Shown in pieces: positions 8,842-19,435 of a DNA stretch of 58,484 bases. The translations under genes were made by a program, and so were the position numbers. Source of the DNA: Sutterella wadsworthensis (GTDB lineage: Bacteria > Pseudomonadota > Gammaproteobacteria > Burkholderiales > Burkholderiaceae_F); the NCBI RefSeq assembly GCF_003315195.1, contig NZ_QNRV01000020.1:1-58484 (forward strand), in the 5' to 3' direction. The notes beneath the pieces are model-generated. The model ran no database searches. It was given only the letters and a program-made list of their open reading frames with translations, and was not told the DNA's origin. Within the stretch, counting starts at the first letter, position 1. Each line of letters begins with the position of its first letter.

Positions 8842-10032
8842 ATGAAAACACAAGCCCTACGACTTACCCGTCTTGCCGCTGCTGCAGCCTTCGCTGCAGC
8901 TTTTTCCGTTCAGGCCGCCGACTTCAGTGTCTACGGCATTGTGGATACGGGCATCATCGTTGAACACAACAAGATGGGCTCTCAGCCGTCCTCCACCTCT
9001 GCGAGAGAAGAGTTCGGCGTCAATCTCGGACCGCGCATCGGCCTGACCGGAACCGAAGACCTCGGCAACGGCACCAAAGTGAAGATGCTGCTTGAGAACC
9101 TTTTTGAATCCGATGACGGCGAAATGCTTTTCAGCCGTCTCTGGGGCGGCGAAGCTTCGCTCGCTCTCGAGGGCTCTATGGGTGAAATTGCTTTCGGGCG
9201 CATGGGCGCGCTCGTGTCGCCCTTTGGTCATTGGGGTATTTTCGGCATGCAGGCAACGCCCTTCGGCTTCGGCTGGGGGCGTTCGGGCGGCATGCACTGG
9301 ATGGTGGGCGGCGACCGCCTCGACAACACTATTTCCTATGCTACGCCGACCATCGCCGGCGGTCTGCAGCTCTTTGCACAATACTCCTTCCAAACGGGCA
9401 CCAATGCGGATCCCGGTGTTGAAGAAAGCAAAGAGCGCCACAATACCCGCCGCGCTTCTGCGGCATTTCGCTGGCAGGGACAGTCACTCACCGCTGTCGG
9501 TGTTTTCGACCGCATCATGAATACGCATAAAGACGGCGCCGATTACGGCGAAGACACCACCATTGCCAGTCTGACCGTCAACTTTCTCGTGCATCCCGAT
9601 GTCCGGCTCTTCGTTGTCGGACAAGGCTTTAAAAACGTCTACAGTGCGCCGGGCACGCCTGAACATCCTGTCAGCAAGCTCATCAGTGCGGGGAATCTCG
9701 CCTCCGACAATCAATCCGGCATTGCCGGACGCGGTTTTGACGGCTGGGTAGCGAGCCTCAATGCCCAAATCAAGTGCTTCGGCGGCGACCTGTACCTCAC
9801 GTCCGCCTACGATGATTGGGAATATAAAGGCCATGTCGTAGACGGTCAGACAACGGATCTCAAGCGAGTGCTTTTTGGCGCCGCTTTTGAGTATCCGCTC
9901 TCCAAGCACACTCACCTCTATGCCTCGGCCAACTGGACGCATGGCTCCGGGCTCTTTGACACGAAGAATTTCAGCGATTCGAGCGATCCGAATTCCTCTC
10001 AGTTCATGGCGGGGCTCACGTATTTCTTCTAA
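8842..10032 (+). CDS. Outer-membrane porin, second copy
   Basis: A 396-aa outer-membrane porin with a signal peptide ending FSVQA, then ADFSVYGIVDTGII and the family motif GLTGTEDLGNGTKVKM. The final strand ends in phenylalanine (GLTYFF). It is longer than the porin at 5374, and its loop region near residues 120-145 (Gly/Trp/Met-rich) is clearly different, which suggests different selectivity. The ATG at 8842 is chosen because it begins the signal peptide; no strong RBS is visible. It follows assT and is closed by its own terminator at 10104. It may share aromatic-sulfate-related expression with assT, but this is inference. Confidence 0.92.
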   Translation: MKTQALRLTRLAAAAAFAAAFSVQAADFSVYGIVDTGIIVEHNKMGSQPSSTSAREEFGVNLGPRIGLTGTEDLGNGTKVKMLLENLFESDDGEMLFSRLWGGEASLALEGSMGEIAFGRMGALVSPFGHWGIFGMQATPFGFGWGRSGGMHWMVGGDRLDNTISYATPTIAGGLQLFAQYSFQTGTNADPGVEESKERHNTRRASAAFRWQGQSLTAVGVFDRIMNTHKDGADYGEDTTIASLTVNFLVHPDVRLFVVGQGFKNVYSAPGTPEHPVSKLISAGNLASDNQSGIAGRGFDGWVASLNAQIKCFGGDLYLTSAYDDWEYKGHVVDGQTTDLKRVLFGAAFEYPLSKHTHLYASANWTHGSGLFDTKNFSDSSDPNSSQFMAGLTYFF

Positions 10033-10103
10033 ACGCCGTCCGACTGCTTATTCGTCTGCTGTTTGTTTGAGCAGCATATATTCGAGAATTCGCTAAGATG
10101 GGT

Positions 10104-10146
10104 AAACCGTTTCGACGCACTAAGCTCGAAACGGTTTCTCTATTTT
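10104..10146 (+). terminator. Rho-independent terminator of second porin
   Basis: aaaccgtttcga (10104-10115) and tcgaaacggttt (10126-10137) form a perfect 12-bp stem, followed by ctctattttc and T-rich sequence. Confidence 0.85.
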
Positions 10147-10177
10147 CTTTTTCAGACAAACAGAGTGCGGCTTCCCG

Positions 10178-11161
10178 ATGCCCGAATTCACCAACGACCT
10201 CACCCACGACGACCTGGCGCTCTTGCTGCTCCTTGCCGAAAAACGCTCGCTCACGCGTTCTGCAATGACGCTCGCCTGGTCCACGCCCAAAGCGTCGCAC
10301 CGGCTCAATCACGCCAGAGCCCTGATCGGCGACGAACTCTTTGTCCGCTCGGGCAACTCCCTTGTGCCTACAAAACGCATGGAGGCCTTGGTGCCGACCA
10401 TGCGCCGTGCGCTGGAGGCGCTCGAAGGGATTTTCGCTGAAGAACGATTCTCGCCGCTGGAAATTGACCGTACGATCATTTTCGAAATGGTCGACAACGC
10501 CGCCGCCGTGCTTCTCGCGCCGGCGCTGCCCGCACTGACAGAACGGGCGCCCAAGCTGAAAATCCGGATTCGCCCGGCTGCTGGGCTCACCCTCGAGAAT
10601 CTCTGGGACGGCACCACGAATCTGGCCTTCGGTTTTGATATCGACCGAGAGCTGCCCGGCGACATTCAGTCCGCCACACTCTTTAAGAGCCGGCATGTCG
10701 CCGTCATGCGCCGCGGCCATCCCCTGCTGAACCATCCCAGCGTTAAGGCCGGCATCCCTGTCGGCGCCAAGGTCCTTGCACCCTATCCTTATATTTCGAT
10801 TTCGATGCCCCAGTGGCGGTCGCTGAGAAACATTGACCTCGCCTGGCGGGCTGAAAACCTAAGCCCGGTGCGCATTGAAACGCCCTATTTCCTCTCAATG
10901 CCCTATCTGCTCGCGCAGTCAGATGCCTATGCGCTGCTGCCCAGAGAAGGCGCAGAACTCTTGTCTTCACACCTGCCGCTCGCCATTTTGGAAACGGATC
11001 CGGCCGACATTCGAGGCTGGAACCCGCAGATCATCTGGCACCGGCGCAACAATGCCGACTTTGCGCTGCAGTGGGTGCGCTCGGAAATCTGCCTCTGGTT
11101 CAAGAAACACCCGCCCATGAATCCAGAGATGATGCTGGAAGACGAGAATCGTCACCGTTGA
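10178..11161 (+). CDS. LysR-family transcriptional regulator
   Basis: A 327-aa DNA-binding regulator. The winged helix-turn-helix covers residues 8-65 (LALLLLLAEKRSLTRSAMTLAWSTPKAS, then GDELFVRSGNSLVPT). An effector-binding domain of two alpha/beta lobes covers about 95-300. Typical LysR proteins are activators that bind a small ligand and often control a neighbouring catabolic gene. Here the neighbours are porin and assT upstream and a peptide-type binding protein on the opposite strand downstream. No divergent partner gene lies immediately at its start, so the target is uncertain. Its own terminator follows. Confidence 0.88.
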   Translation: MPEFTNDLTHDDLALLLLLAEKRSLTRSAMTLAWSTPKASHRLNHARALIGDELFVRSGNSLVPTKRMEALVPTMRRALEALEGIFAEERFSPLEIDRTIIFEMVDNAAAVLLAPALPALTERAPKLKIRIRPAAGLTLENLWDGTTNLAFGFDIDRELPGDIQSATLFKSRHVAVMRRGHPLLNHPSVKAGIPVGAKVLAPYPYISISMPQWRSLRNIDLAWRAENLSPVRIETPYFLSMPYLLAQSDAYALLPREGAELLSSHLPLAILETDPADIRGWNPQIIWHRRNNADFALQWVRSEICLWFKKHPPMNPEMMLEDENRHR

Positions 11162-11213
11162 AAGCATCGGTTTTATTTTCTTTCTGAAGACTGCTCTCTA
11201 CAGCCGAATAAAC

Positions 11214-11256
11214 CGTCCTCTGAGCGCCGAAGCCGTTCTCAGAGGACGTTTGCTTA
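11214..11256 (+). terminator. Terminator of LysR gene
   Basis: cgtcctctgag (11214-11224) and ctcagaggacg (11238-11248) form an 11-bp stem followed by tttgctt. Confidence 0.75.
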
Positions 11257-11287
11257 TGCCTCAGTCTCAGAGGGAGACTGCATAAGC
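11252..11287. terminator. Second hairpin between convergent genes
   Basis: gcttatgc (11252-11259) pairs with gcataagc (11280-11287), with inner gtctc/ggagac pairing. It probably ends the leftward binding-protein transcript. It overlaps the tail of the LysR terminator. Confidence 0.55.
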
Positions 11288-11289
11288 CC

Positions 11290-12861
<1,572 letters not shown>

Positions 12862-13277
12862 GGGAATCCTCCGAGAAAAAGCGTGCGTCATTTTCAACAT
12901 GGATAATCCGGCGGACGATGATTAGGCAGCAGCTCAATGCTGTCCGCAGGCTCTAAGAACGAGCTCGTCATAAAACTTTTCCGGGTGAAGCCCGCAGCGA
13001 ATTTCTGCGGACGTCTCATCGTTCTTCTTTTTCGAGCATATAAGAGCGGAGCAGAAAACTTTTCTTTACAGACCAAGAGAATTGAATCAGAAGGCTTCAC
13101 ATTTGTTCGGACAACATGTGACGAAATTCAAAAGAGCGGCCGCGGCTCAAACGACAGGCCTGATGTCTCCCCGCTCGCTTTTAGCGATAGCATTCTCTTT
13201 AACGCCGAGGCTGCGCATTCGGCGCTGGGCCGCTCTCTCGAGCCGACGCCACAGCATGTTTTTTCCGGCTCTTCATC
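12862..13277. other. Divergent promoter region, no gene
   Basis: This 416-bp gap lies between the leftward binding-protein gene and the rightward LysE-type gene. No recognisable protein, RNA gene or strong repeat is seen. Promoters for both genes should lie here. Confidence 0.45.
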
Positions 13278-13937
13278 ATGTTCTCGCTCACAAACTACCT
13301 CCTCTTTCTACCGGCCGTTCTTGTCATCACGCTGCTGCCCGGCCCCGACTTTGCCATCGTTGTCAAAACAGCGCTCCTCTCCGGGCGCCGTCAGGCCCTC
13401 GCTTGCGTCCTCGGCATCAACTGCGGCGTAGCGGTGCATACCATCGCAGCCATTCTTGGGATTTCTGCGGTGATTGCCGGGTCCGCAGAGCTCTTTGCTG
13501 TCCTCAAATGGGCGGGTGCGGCGTACCTCTTCTATCTCGGCCTTCGTTCGCTCCTTGCGTCCCGGCGTCATGAATCTCATGAAGACGGCGCCCCGATTGA
13601 AGCTGCGGCAGCCGCCCTTCAGAACGCCAAGGCCGAAACGCCTGCCGCCGCCTTTCGAAGCGGGCTCTTTTGCAATCTTCTGAACCCGAAGGTGGTGCTT
13701 TTCGTGCTCACGTTCTTTCCGCAGTTTATGGACGCGGCGCTCCCCGCGGGGCCCCAGCTCGCGCTGATGGGCGTCACCTGGGCATTCCTCGGACTTGCCT
13801 GGCTTGCCGTGCTCGTAGTGATGATGGATCGTATTCGTCCGGTCTTCGGACGGCCGGCTTTTCAGCGGTGGCTCAACCGCACAATGGGCGTGATTCTCAT
13901 TCTTTTCGGCCTCAGGCTTGCCGCCGCCCGGAGCTGA
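13278..13937 (+). CDS. LysE/RhtB-family amino-acid exporter
   Basis: A 219-aa inner-membrane exporter with about six helices. The N-terminal signature LLFLPAVLVITLLPGPDFAIVVKTAL and the later FCNLLNPKVVLFVLTFFPQF are diagnostic for the RhtB/LysE family (PF01810), which exports threonine, homoserine, lysine or related compounds. A hydrophilic loop of about 40 residues in the middle is longer than usual and Ala/Glu-rich. No strong RBS is visible before the ATG. It stands alone next to an unrelated GntR gene. A link with the threonine genes at 22430-29236 is possible but they are not adjacent. Confidence 0.85.
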   Translation: MFSLTNYLLFLPAVLVITLLPGPDFAIVVKTALLSGRRQALACVLGINCGVAVHTIAAILGISAVIAGSAELFAVLKWAGAAYLFYLGLRSLLASRRHESHEDGAPIEAAAAALQNAKAETPAAAFRSGLFCNLLNPKVVLFVLTFFPQFMDAALPAGPQLALMGVTWAFLGLAWLAVLVVMMDRIRPVFGRPAFQRWLNRTMGVILILFGLRLAAARS

Positions 13938-14033
13938 TGCAAAGGCATCGGCAAAGAGAAAGAATCCTCCGGCCTCTTTTGCCTCAAGCCCGCACCCCGA
14001 AGCATGCCGATGGGCTCAAGGACAACTAAAAGA

Positions 14034-14705
14034 TTATTTCTCTGCAATCGCAATCAGGTGCTGCAGACTCTCGCGCGTATGTGCTTTAAGCCGTTTTTCT
14101 GCCTCATCGGCCTCACCGGCACAAACCGCTTCGGCAATCGCCTGATGCTCCAGATAGGACCGTTTTGCGCTCCCCGTCTGGTGACGAAGAACGTAGCTGC
14201 GAAAAAGATGGAGTCTGGAAACCAAACGCAAATAGATTTCTTTGAGCACCGCATTCTGCGTGCAGCCGGCCAGCATCTCATGAATTTTGAAGTTGAGCTC
14301 AGTGTAGCGGGCGACATCTTCGGCGTCCACGGCTTTAGCCATCTCCTCCACAATGCCCTTAAGCGCAGCTTTCTCGGCCGCTCCAGCCCGCTCCGCTGCC
14401 AGACGTCCGATTAGGCCTTCAAGCGTTTCACGCAGTTCGTAGATCTCTTTGACTTGTTCAAGGGTGAGGTTTCCTACCCGGACGCCTCTGTTTTTCTCAC
14501 AGCACACCAATCCCCGCTCTTCCAAAATGCGGAAGGCCTCACGCACCGGACCGCGTGAAAGCCCCATTTGCGCAGAAATATCCGCTTCCCGCAAAGGCTG
14601 TCCGGGCGACACTTTGCCTTGTGCAATCCAGCCTTCTAGCTCTGAACAAATCAGTTCAGGAAGCGATTTGCTCGTCAATAACGCGATTTGAGTGTTTTCG
14701 GGCAT
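14034..14705 (-). CDS. GntR/FadR-type transcriptional regulator (FCD domain)
   Basis: A 223-aa regulator. The N-terminal winged helix contains LREADISAQMGLSRGPVREAFRIL, a textbook GntR recognition helix. The C-terminal FCD ligand domain carries the metal-ligand pattern (E/D at the helix with ELRETLEG, NFKIHE and a late LEHQAI histidine). It is divergent from the phosphonate operon, and a perfect inverted repeat at 14746-14763 lies in the 113-bp gap. It is therefore the likely ligand-responsive repressor of the operon starting at 14819. The effector is probably a metabolite of that pathway, but this is inference. Confidence 0.88.
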   Translation of the reverse strand: MPENTQIALLTSKSLPELICSELEGWIAQGKVSPGQPLREADISAQMGLSRGPVREAFRILEERGLVCCEKNRGVRVGNLTLEQVKEIYELRETLEGLIGRLAAERAGAAEKAALKGIVEEMAKAVDAEDVARYTELNFKIHEMLAGCTQNAVLKEIYLRLVSRLHLFRSYVLRHQTGSAKRSYLEHQAIAEAVCAGEADEAEKRLKAHTRESLQHLIAIAEK

Positions 14706-14745
14706 GTTTATGGCTCACCAAAGATGGTTGAATTATAAAGGTCAT

Positions 14746-14763
14746 CAGATTGTCAGCAATCTG
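14746..14763. promoter_or_regulatory. Candidate GntR operator
   Basis: cagattg (14746-14752) and caatctg (14757-14763) form a perfect 7-bp inverted repeat with a 4-bp spacer, midway between the GntR gene and the phosphonate operon. Size and position fit a FadR-subfamily operator. Confidence 0.6.
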
Positions 14764-14818
14764 CAATCTACGATCTCTAGACTGCCTCTCATTCCAACTT
14801 CAGCAGTGAGGCCATTGC

Positions 14819-16105
14819 ATGAGCGTCGACAAACTGGCGGTGATCGTGATTACGGACGGTCTGCGCCGTGATTCCATTGAAGCGCAATCGACGCCGGCGC
14901 TCGATGTGCTGCGCGGCGAGTCCGTGTGGCTTCGCCGCCACCGTTCCGCTGCGCCCTCGGTCACGCGCGTTTGTTCTGCCACGATCGCAACGGGCTGCTA
15001 TCCACTGCGCCACGAACTAGCGGGCAACAAGCTTTGTCTCCTTGACCATGGAAAGCTCCGGCTCCTCGATGTCGGAGTACCCTCGTTCTTTTCTCTCTGC
15101 CGCGAGCTCCGGGGTCATGTGCTCGGCGTTCCTACGCTCTCCCAAAGAACTGAGGCGGCGGGCGGGCTGCGGATGTACGGCAATGCCTCGCCCGGCGCCG
15201 CTTATGTTCAGGATCCGACGCACCGCGGACATGTCTTTCATCGAGCCGGGAGCTTCGGTCCGCGCGGGGAACTCCCGCAAACCGAAGCGCTCAATGTGAG
15301 TTCGGATCTCGCGGGCGACCGCGCAATGACCGAGCGTTTCATCGACGACCTTGAAAACCAATTGGCCGCCGTGAACCTCCTCTGGCTGGGGCATCCCGAC
15401 ACGACGCAGCACCATTGCCCATTGGGTTCGCCCGAGCACTTGGAAGCACTGCGGCGAACCGATGAGAATGTCTCTGCCGTTTATGCCTGTGTCGATGAAC
15501 TCCGCAGAAAAGGAAAGGACGTTCTTTTTATAGCCGGCTCCGACCATGGGCACGAAACCGTGTCCGGACTGGTCGACATCGATAAGAAACTCGCTGAGGC
15601 GGGCTTTGAGTCAGAACTCGCCTCGGGCCGGCTTGTGACTGCACCCAACGGCACTGCTGCTTTGGTCTATCTGCAGGCTCCTGAAGCCGTGCGGGCACGG
15701 CTGGAAGCGTTTTTCCGGCAGGCCGACTGGCTGAGCGACGTCGTCTGCCGCCGGCAGTTCGAGCTGTACGGCATTTCTCAGGCGCCGGCGCTTGAATTTT
15801 TCCTCTCCCTCAAGTCTGACCCCGCGGCCCTCAATCCGTACGGTGTTGCCGGTGAGAGTCTGGCCTGCTTGGTGCCAGGCTCTCCTTACCCCATCGGCTG
15901 CGGTCAGCACGGCGGATTCGGTCTTCATGAACAGAGTCCGTACTGCCTTGTCAATCATCCCGGCCTCCGTCCGAGCGAGATCTCTGCCGTCACGGATCTC
16001 ACCCTAATTGCGCCCACGGTTCTGAGGTTTCTTGGACTGTCCCTTGACGGATTGGACGGGCGCTCTCTTCAGCAAATTCTTGGTGTTCCCACTCTTGGAG
16101 ATTAA
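14819..16105 (+). CDS. Alkaline-phosphatase-superfamily phosphodiesterase-like hydrolase
   Basis: A 428-aa cytoplasmic-looking hydrolase (no signal peptide) of the type I phosphodiesterase/nucleotide pyrophosphatase branch. The two-metal site is complete: D13 (ITDG), nucleophile T49 (APSVTRV), D194 and H198 (HPDTTQH), D242 and H243 (GSDHGHE) and H364 (GQHGG). It is the first gene of a six-gene operon and ends 2 bases before the next ATG. Its partner PhnA at the end of the operon has the same fold. A reasonable role is cleaving a phosphonate or phosphate ester before PhnA acts. The exact bond is not predictable from sequence. Confidence 0.8.
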   Translation: MSVDKLAVIVITDGLRRDSIEAQSTPALDVLRGESVWLRRHRSAAPSVTRVCSATIATGCYPLRHELAGNKLCLLDHGKLRLLDVGVPSFFSLCRELRGHVLGVPTLSQRTEAAGGLRMYGNASPGAAYVQDPTHRGHVFHRAGSFGPRGELPQTEALNVSSDLAGDRAMTERFIDDLENQLAAVNLLWLGHPDTTQHHCPLGSPEHLEALRRTDENVSAVYACVDELRRKGKDVLFIAGSDHGHETVSGLVDIDKKLAEAGFESELASGRLVTAPNGTAALVYLQAPEAVRARLEAFFRQADWLSDVVCRRQFELYGISQAPALEFFLSLKSDPAALNPYGVAGESLACLVPGSPYPIGCGQHGGFGLHEQSPYCLVNHPGLRPSEISAVTDLTLIAPTVLRFLGLSLDGLDGRSLQQILGVPTLGD

Positions 16106-16107
16106 TC

Positions 16108-17634
16108 ATGGGCAATGCTTTTTCGCTTCACCGCCGCACGCTGCTTCTTGCGTCGCTTGCCGCCGCGGCTCTGCCGAGCTTCCCGGCCGACGCTGCAGAG
16201 CGCAGGGAACTTCGCTATGCCACGCTCGGTCTCGACACGTCTGACCCGCACCGGCATACCGGCAGCATTGCGGTGCAGCAGTGCTACGCTGAGCCGCTCA
16301 CTTCCATTGCCGACGACGGCCAAGTCAAACCGTTCCTCGCGGAAAAAGTGACGGTGAGCAGCGACGGGCGCACTTATACCCTGAAAATTCGTCAGGGCGT
16401 CAAATTTCATAACGGCGACGTGCTGACCGCCGAAGACGTTGTCGCCAACATCAACCGCATCCGCGAGAAGATCAAGGGCGGGTGGCTCGTTTCGTCGCTC
16501 AAAAACGTTGAGAGCCTCTCTGTGCCCGAACCCAACACGGTGGTGATTGCCTTCGCCCGCCCCTTCGCTCCCTTCATGTCGCTCATGGCTGAGCTCTGGA
16601 TTCTTTCGCCGAAATCCCCGGGCTGGGACTCCACGATTACACAGCCGATCGGCACGGGCCCCTTCCGCTTCGGCAAATGGCTCCCGAAGGTCAGTCTGGA
16701 CGCTCCGGCTTTTGCCGACTACTGGCAAAAGGGGCTCCCCAAACTCGCCGCCGTGCATTTTGACCTTCGCGACGGCACAGACAAGAGCCTTGCCATCCGC
16801 TCGGGCGACCTGGATGTTGCCTATGTCAGCAAAGATGCCGCCGAAGATCTGCAGCGCGCGGGCGCCGCGGTCATTGAAGGCCTCAAAGACAGTGCCTGGT
16901 ACTTCCTCTCCTTCAACAACCGCAAGCCGCGCAAGCCCTTTGACGACATCCGCGTACGAAAGGCTCTCGCCCACTGCATCGATAAGCAGGGTTTCATGAA
17001 CTTTGTGGGCGGCAGCCGTGCGCAGACGAGCAACCAGTTCGTGGGGGCGAACAACTTCTATTTTGACCGTGCGCTCTATGAGGCCGATGAGTTCAAAAAG
17101 CCCGATCTTGAGAAAGCCAAGGCGCTTCTCAAAGAGGCCGGCGTCGATCCCTCGAAGCACACGATTGAATTCGTCTCGTGGCAGGTGCCCTACGCGCAGA
17201 TTGCCGTGCAGATGATCCGCAGACTGGGCTTCAAGGTGCACCACGTTGCGCTCGACGACATCGGCACGCAAAAGCGGCTGTCTCAGTACGACTGGGACCT
17301 CACCGTCATGAACTCCGGCCCGCGCTCGGATATTTATCTGCGCTACGTTCGCCTGATGAGCGAAGGTCCCAACCCAGTCCTCTGGGGCGGCATTCAGGAT
17401 CCGACGCTCGATAAGCTCATTGCCGAGGCCGCAGAAACGACCGATGCTCAGGCCCGCCGCGCCGCCTACCTCAAGGCTTTTAAGCGCGTGATGGAAAAGG
17501 GCTACTTCTATGTCATCGGTCTGACGCCCGACCTCATTGCGATCCGCAAGGGCGTCATAGGCTTTCACACGGGCTTTACCTGGGCCTGTCACTGGGCGGA
17601 CGGCGGCGTGGACCATGCCGACCTGAAGGCCTGA
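16108..17634 (+). CDS. ABC substrate-binding protein (SBP_bac_5) of phosphonate operon
   Basis: A 508-aa periplasmic binding protein of the peptide/opine/nickel family. An Arg-Arg signal (LHRRTLLLASLAAAALPSF) may be Sec- or Tat-type. Family motifs are YTLKIRQGVKFHNGDVLTAEDV, PIGTGPFRFGKW and DDIRVRKALAHCIDK. It starts 2 bases after the hydrolase gene and is followed by two permeases and a fused ATPase, completing a five-component importer in one transcript. Given the enzymes at both ends of the operon, its ligand is probably an organophosphorus compound rather than a peptide. That is an inference from context. Confidence 0.87.
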   Translation: MGNAFSLHRRTLLLASLAAAALPSFPADAAERRELRYATLGLDTSDPHRHTGSIAVQQCYAEPLTSIADDGQVKPFLAEKVTVSSDGRTYTLKIRQGVKFHNGDVLTAEDVVANINRIREKIKGGWLVSSLKNVESLSVPEPNTVVIAFARPFAPFMSLMAELWILSPKSPGWDSTITQPIGTGPFRFGKWLPKVSLDAPAFADYWQKGLPKLAAVHFDLRDGTDKSLAIRSGDLDVAYVSKDAAEDLQRAGAAVIEGLKDSAWYFLSFNNRKPRKPFDDIRVRKALAHCIDKQGFMNFVGGSRAQTSNQFVGANNFYFDRALYEADEFKKPDLEKAKALLKEAGVDPSKHTIEFVSWQVPYAQIAVQMIRRLGFKVHHVALDDIGTQKRLSQYDWDLTVMNSGPRSDIYLRYVRLMSEGPNPVLWGGIQDPTLDKLIAEAAETTDAQARRAAYLKAFKRVMEKGYFYVIGLTPDLIAIRKGVIGFHTGFTWACHWADGGVDHADLKA

Positions 17635-17648
17635 GGCGGAGGCTCAGC

Positions 17649-18506
17649 ATGCTGAAGGCGTCGCCCTCGGGCGCAGACAAGATTCAAAGCTTTCCAGACC
17701 TGCGGCAGATGCTTCTCTACGCAGCTCTGGGCAGCATCGTCTTGGCGGCTCTCTTTGCACCGTGGCTCACGGATGTTTCTCCGCTCGACCAAGACCTCAT
17801 GAACTTAGACCAGCCCTTTTCCCCGGCTCACCCCTTGGGGACCGACAGTCTGGGAAGAGACATACTGGCGCGGCTCGTTTATGGGGCAAGAACTACGCTG
17901 GAGATCTCGCTGGGCGGCACCTTCATCGCCTTTTTCATCGGTGCCGGCATCGGCTTGACGGCGCTTTCCATGGGGCGTTTTGCCGCCGGCGTGTTTTTTG
18001 CCTTTATCGATCTGGTGCGCGCGCTGCCGAGCACCCTGATGGCGCTCCTCGTTATCGTGGGGCTGGGCAGCGGTCAGTGGCAGCTCATGGCGGCCACCGG
18101 CATTGCCTTTTCGCCCCTTGTCGCTTACGTCGCGCGTTCTGTCTATCAGCGCGAAGCATCGCGGGAGTATGTGCTTGCCGCCAGAAGTTTCGGCGGCAGC
18201 CGCATGCACATCCTGAAGCTGCACCTGCTCCCAAACATCATGGGCGCGCTGATCACCCAGCTGGGCATCGTTTTGCCGCGCTGCATCGTAACGGAGTCGG
18301 TGCTGAGTTTCCTTGGACTGGGAAGCTCGCCGGATGAGCCGACATGGGGAAGGATGATTGCCGACGCAGCGCCCATGATGGAACGCGCCCCGCATGAAGT
18401 GATCGTTCCCCTGTGCGCCTTGGTGCTCCTCACCTTTTCACTTTCCCTGCTGGCCAATGAATGGCGCGAAAGGCTCGATCCCATACGGCGGCTTGAGCGC
18501 TGCTGA
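17649..18506 (+). CDS. ABC importer permease, DppC-like
   Basis: A 285-aa inner-membrane permease of the BPD_transp_1 fold with the DppC/OppC N-terminal extension. HPLGTDSLGRDILARLVYGARTTL is the family signature near residues 60-83. The cytoplasmic EAA loop appears as REYVLAARSFGGSRMHILKLHLLPN. About six helices are present. A GGAGG RBS lies about 9 bases before the ATG. In most peptide-transporter operons the B-type permease comes first, but here the C-type does. It pairs with the next gene to form the heterodimeric channel. Confidence 0.88.
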   Translation: MLKASPSGADKIQSFPDLRQMLLYAALGSIVLAALFAPWLTDVSPLDQDLMNLDQPFSPAHPLGTDSLGRDILARLVYGARTTLEISLGGTFIAFFIGAGIGLTALSMGRFAAGVFFAFIDLVRALPSTLMALLVIVGLGSGQWQLMAATGIAFSPLVAYVARSVYQREASREYVLAARSFGGSRMHILKLHLLPNIMGALITQLGIVLPRCIVTESVLSFLGLGSSPDEPTWGRMIADAAPMMERAPHEVIVPLCALVLLTFSLSLLANEWRERLDPIRRLERC

Positions 18507-18523
18507 GGAACGGAGGTTTCATC

Positions 18524-19435
18524 ATGCATAAGTTATGGCTGCTCGCATCGACTGCCGGCAAGGGTCTCCTGCAGTGCGTCCTGATTGTGGCTCTGACATT
18601 TCTCTTTTGCCGGACGATTCCCGGCGACGCGGTTGACGTTTTGGGGCTCGAAGGGGGACTCACTGCGGAGCAGGCTGCGGCCATTCGTCAGGCATTGAAG
18701 CTTGACGACCCTTGGCTGGTTCAGTTCGGCGACTGGCTCAGCGCAGCGAGCCGCGGCGACTTGGGACAGTCGCTTCGTTTCGGCCGATCCGTATCGGACA
18801 TGCTCCTAAATGCCATTCCCGTCACGCTGCAGCTTGCCGGCTGGGCATTTGTGCTGGGGCTCTTCCTCGCGCTCGGTCTTTCACTTTGGGCGGCTGCGCG
18901 TCAGTCAGCCTTCGCTGACAGTCTGGTCGAAGGGCTCAATGCCTGGTCCATTGCCATGCCGACCTTTTGTGCGGGCGTTATTTTCATTCTCCTTTTCTGC
19001 ATTGAACTCCATTGGCTGCCGGTGATCGGAAGCTTCATCCTGCCCGCTGTCATTATGGGGCTCGACAGCGGCGGAACCATCGTCAAGCCCCTGCGTGAAG
19101 AGCTCAAAGAATCGGCCGCCCTGCCTTATGTCCGCACGGCAAAAGCCAAAGGACTGGCGCCGCTGCGCATTGCCGTTTTTCACATCCTGCCTAATGCCGC
19201 CGGCATTTTGCTTTCGCTCTCCGGACTGGTTGCCGGCAGCCTCGTTGCCGGCACCTTAACCATGGAAATTCTTTTCGGACTTCCCGGCATCGGCAGTCTT
19301 GCCCTCAATGCCATTCAAGGACGCGATACCCCGGTGGTTCTGGCCGCCGTGTCCTTTATTGCTGTCTCCCTCGTACTGATCAACACGGCTGTTGATGCAC
19401 TGCACAAACTTTTCGATCCCCGGATGACCCCATGA
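18524..19435 (+). CDS. ABC importer permease, DppB-like
   Basis: A 303-aa inner-membrane permease of the DppB/OppB type, with about six helices. The N-terminal helix is followed by the FCRTIPGDAVDVLG motif and an extracytoplasmic segment with LVQFGDWLSAASRGDLGQSL. The EAA loop is YVRTAKAKGLAPLRIAVFHILPNA, followed by LFGLPGIGSLALNAI, all typical. It overlaps the following ATPase gene by 4 bases (ATGA), indicating translational coupling. It forms the second half of the channel with the DppC-like protein. Confidence 0.88.
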   Translation: MHKLWLLASTAGKGLLQCVLIVALTFLFCRTIPGDAVDVLGLEGGLTAEQAAAIRQALKLDDPWLVQFGDWLSAASRGDLGQSLRFGRSVSDMLLNAIPVTLQLAGWAFVLGLFLALGLSLWAAARQSAFADSLVEGLNAWSIAMPTFCAGVIFILLFCIELHWLPVIGSFILPAVIMGLDSGGTIVKPLREELKESAALPYVRTAKAKGLAPLRIAVFHILPNAAGILLSLSGLVAGSLVAGTLTMEILFGLPGIGSLALNAIQGRDTPVVLAAVSFIAVSLVLINTAVDALHKLFDPRMTP

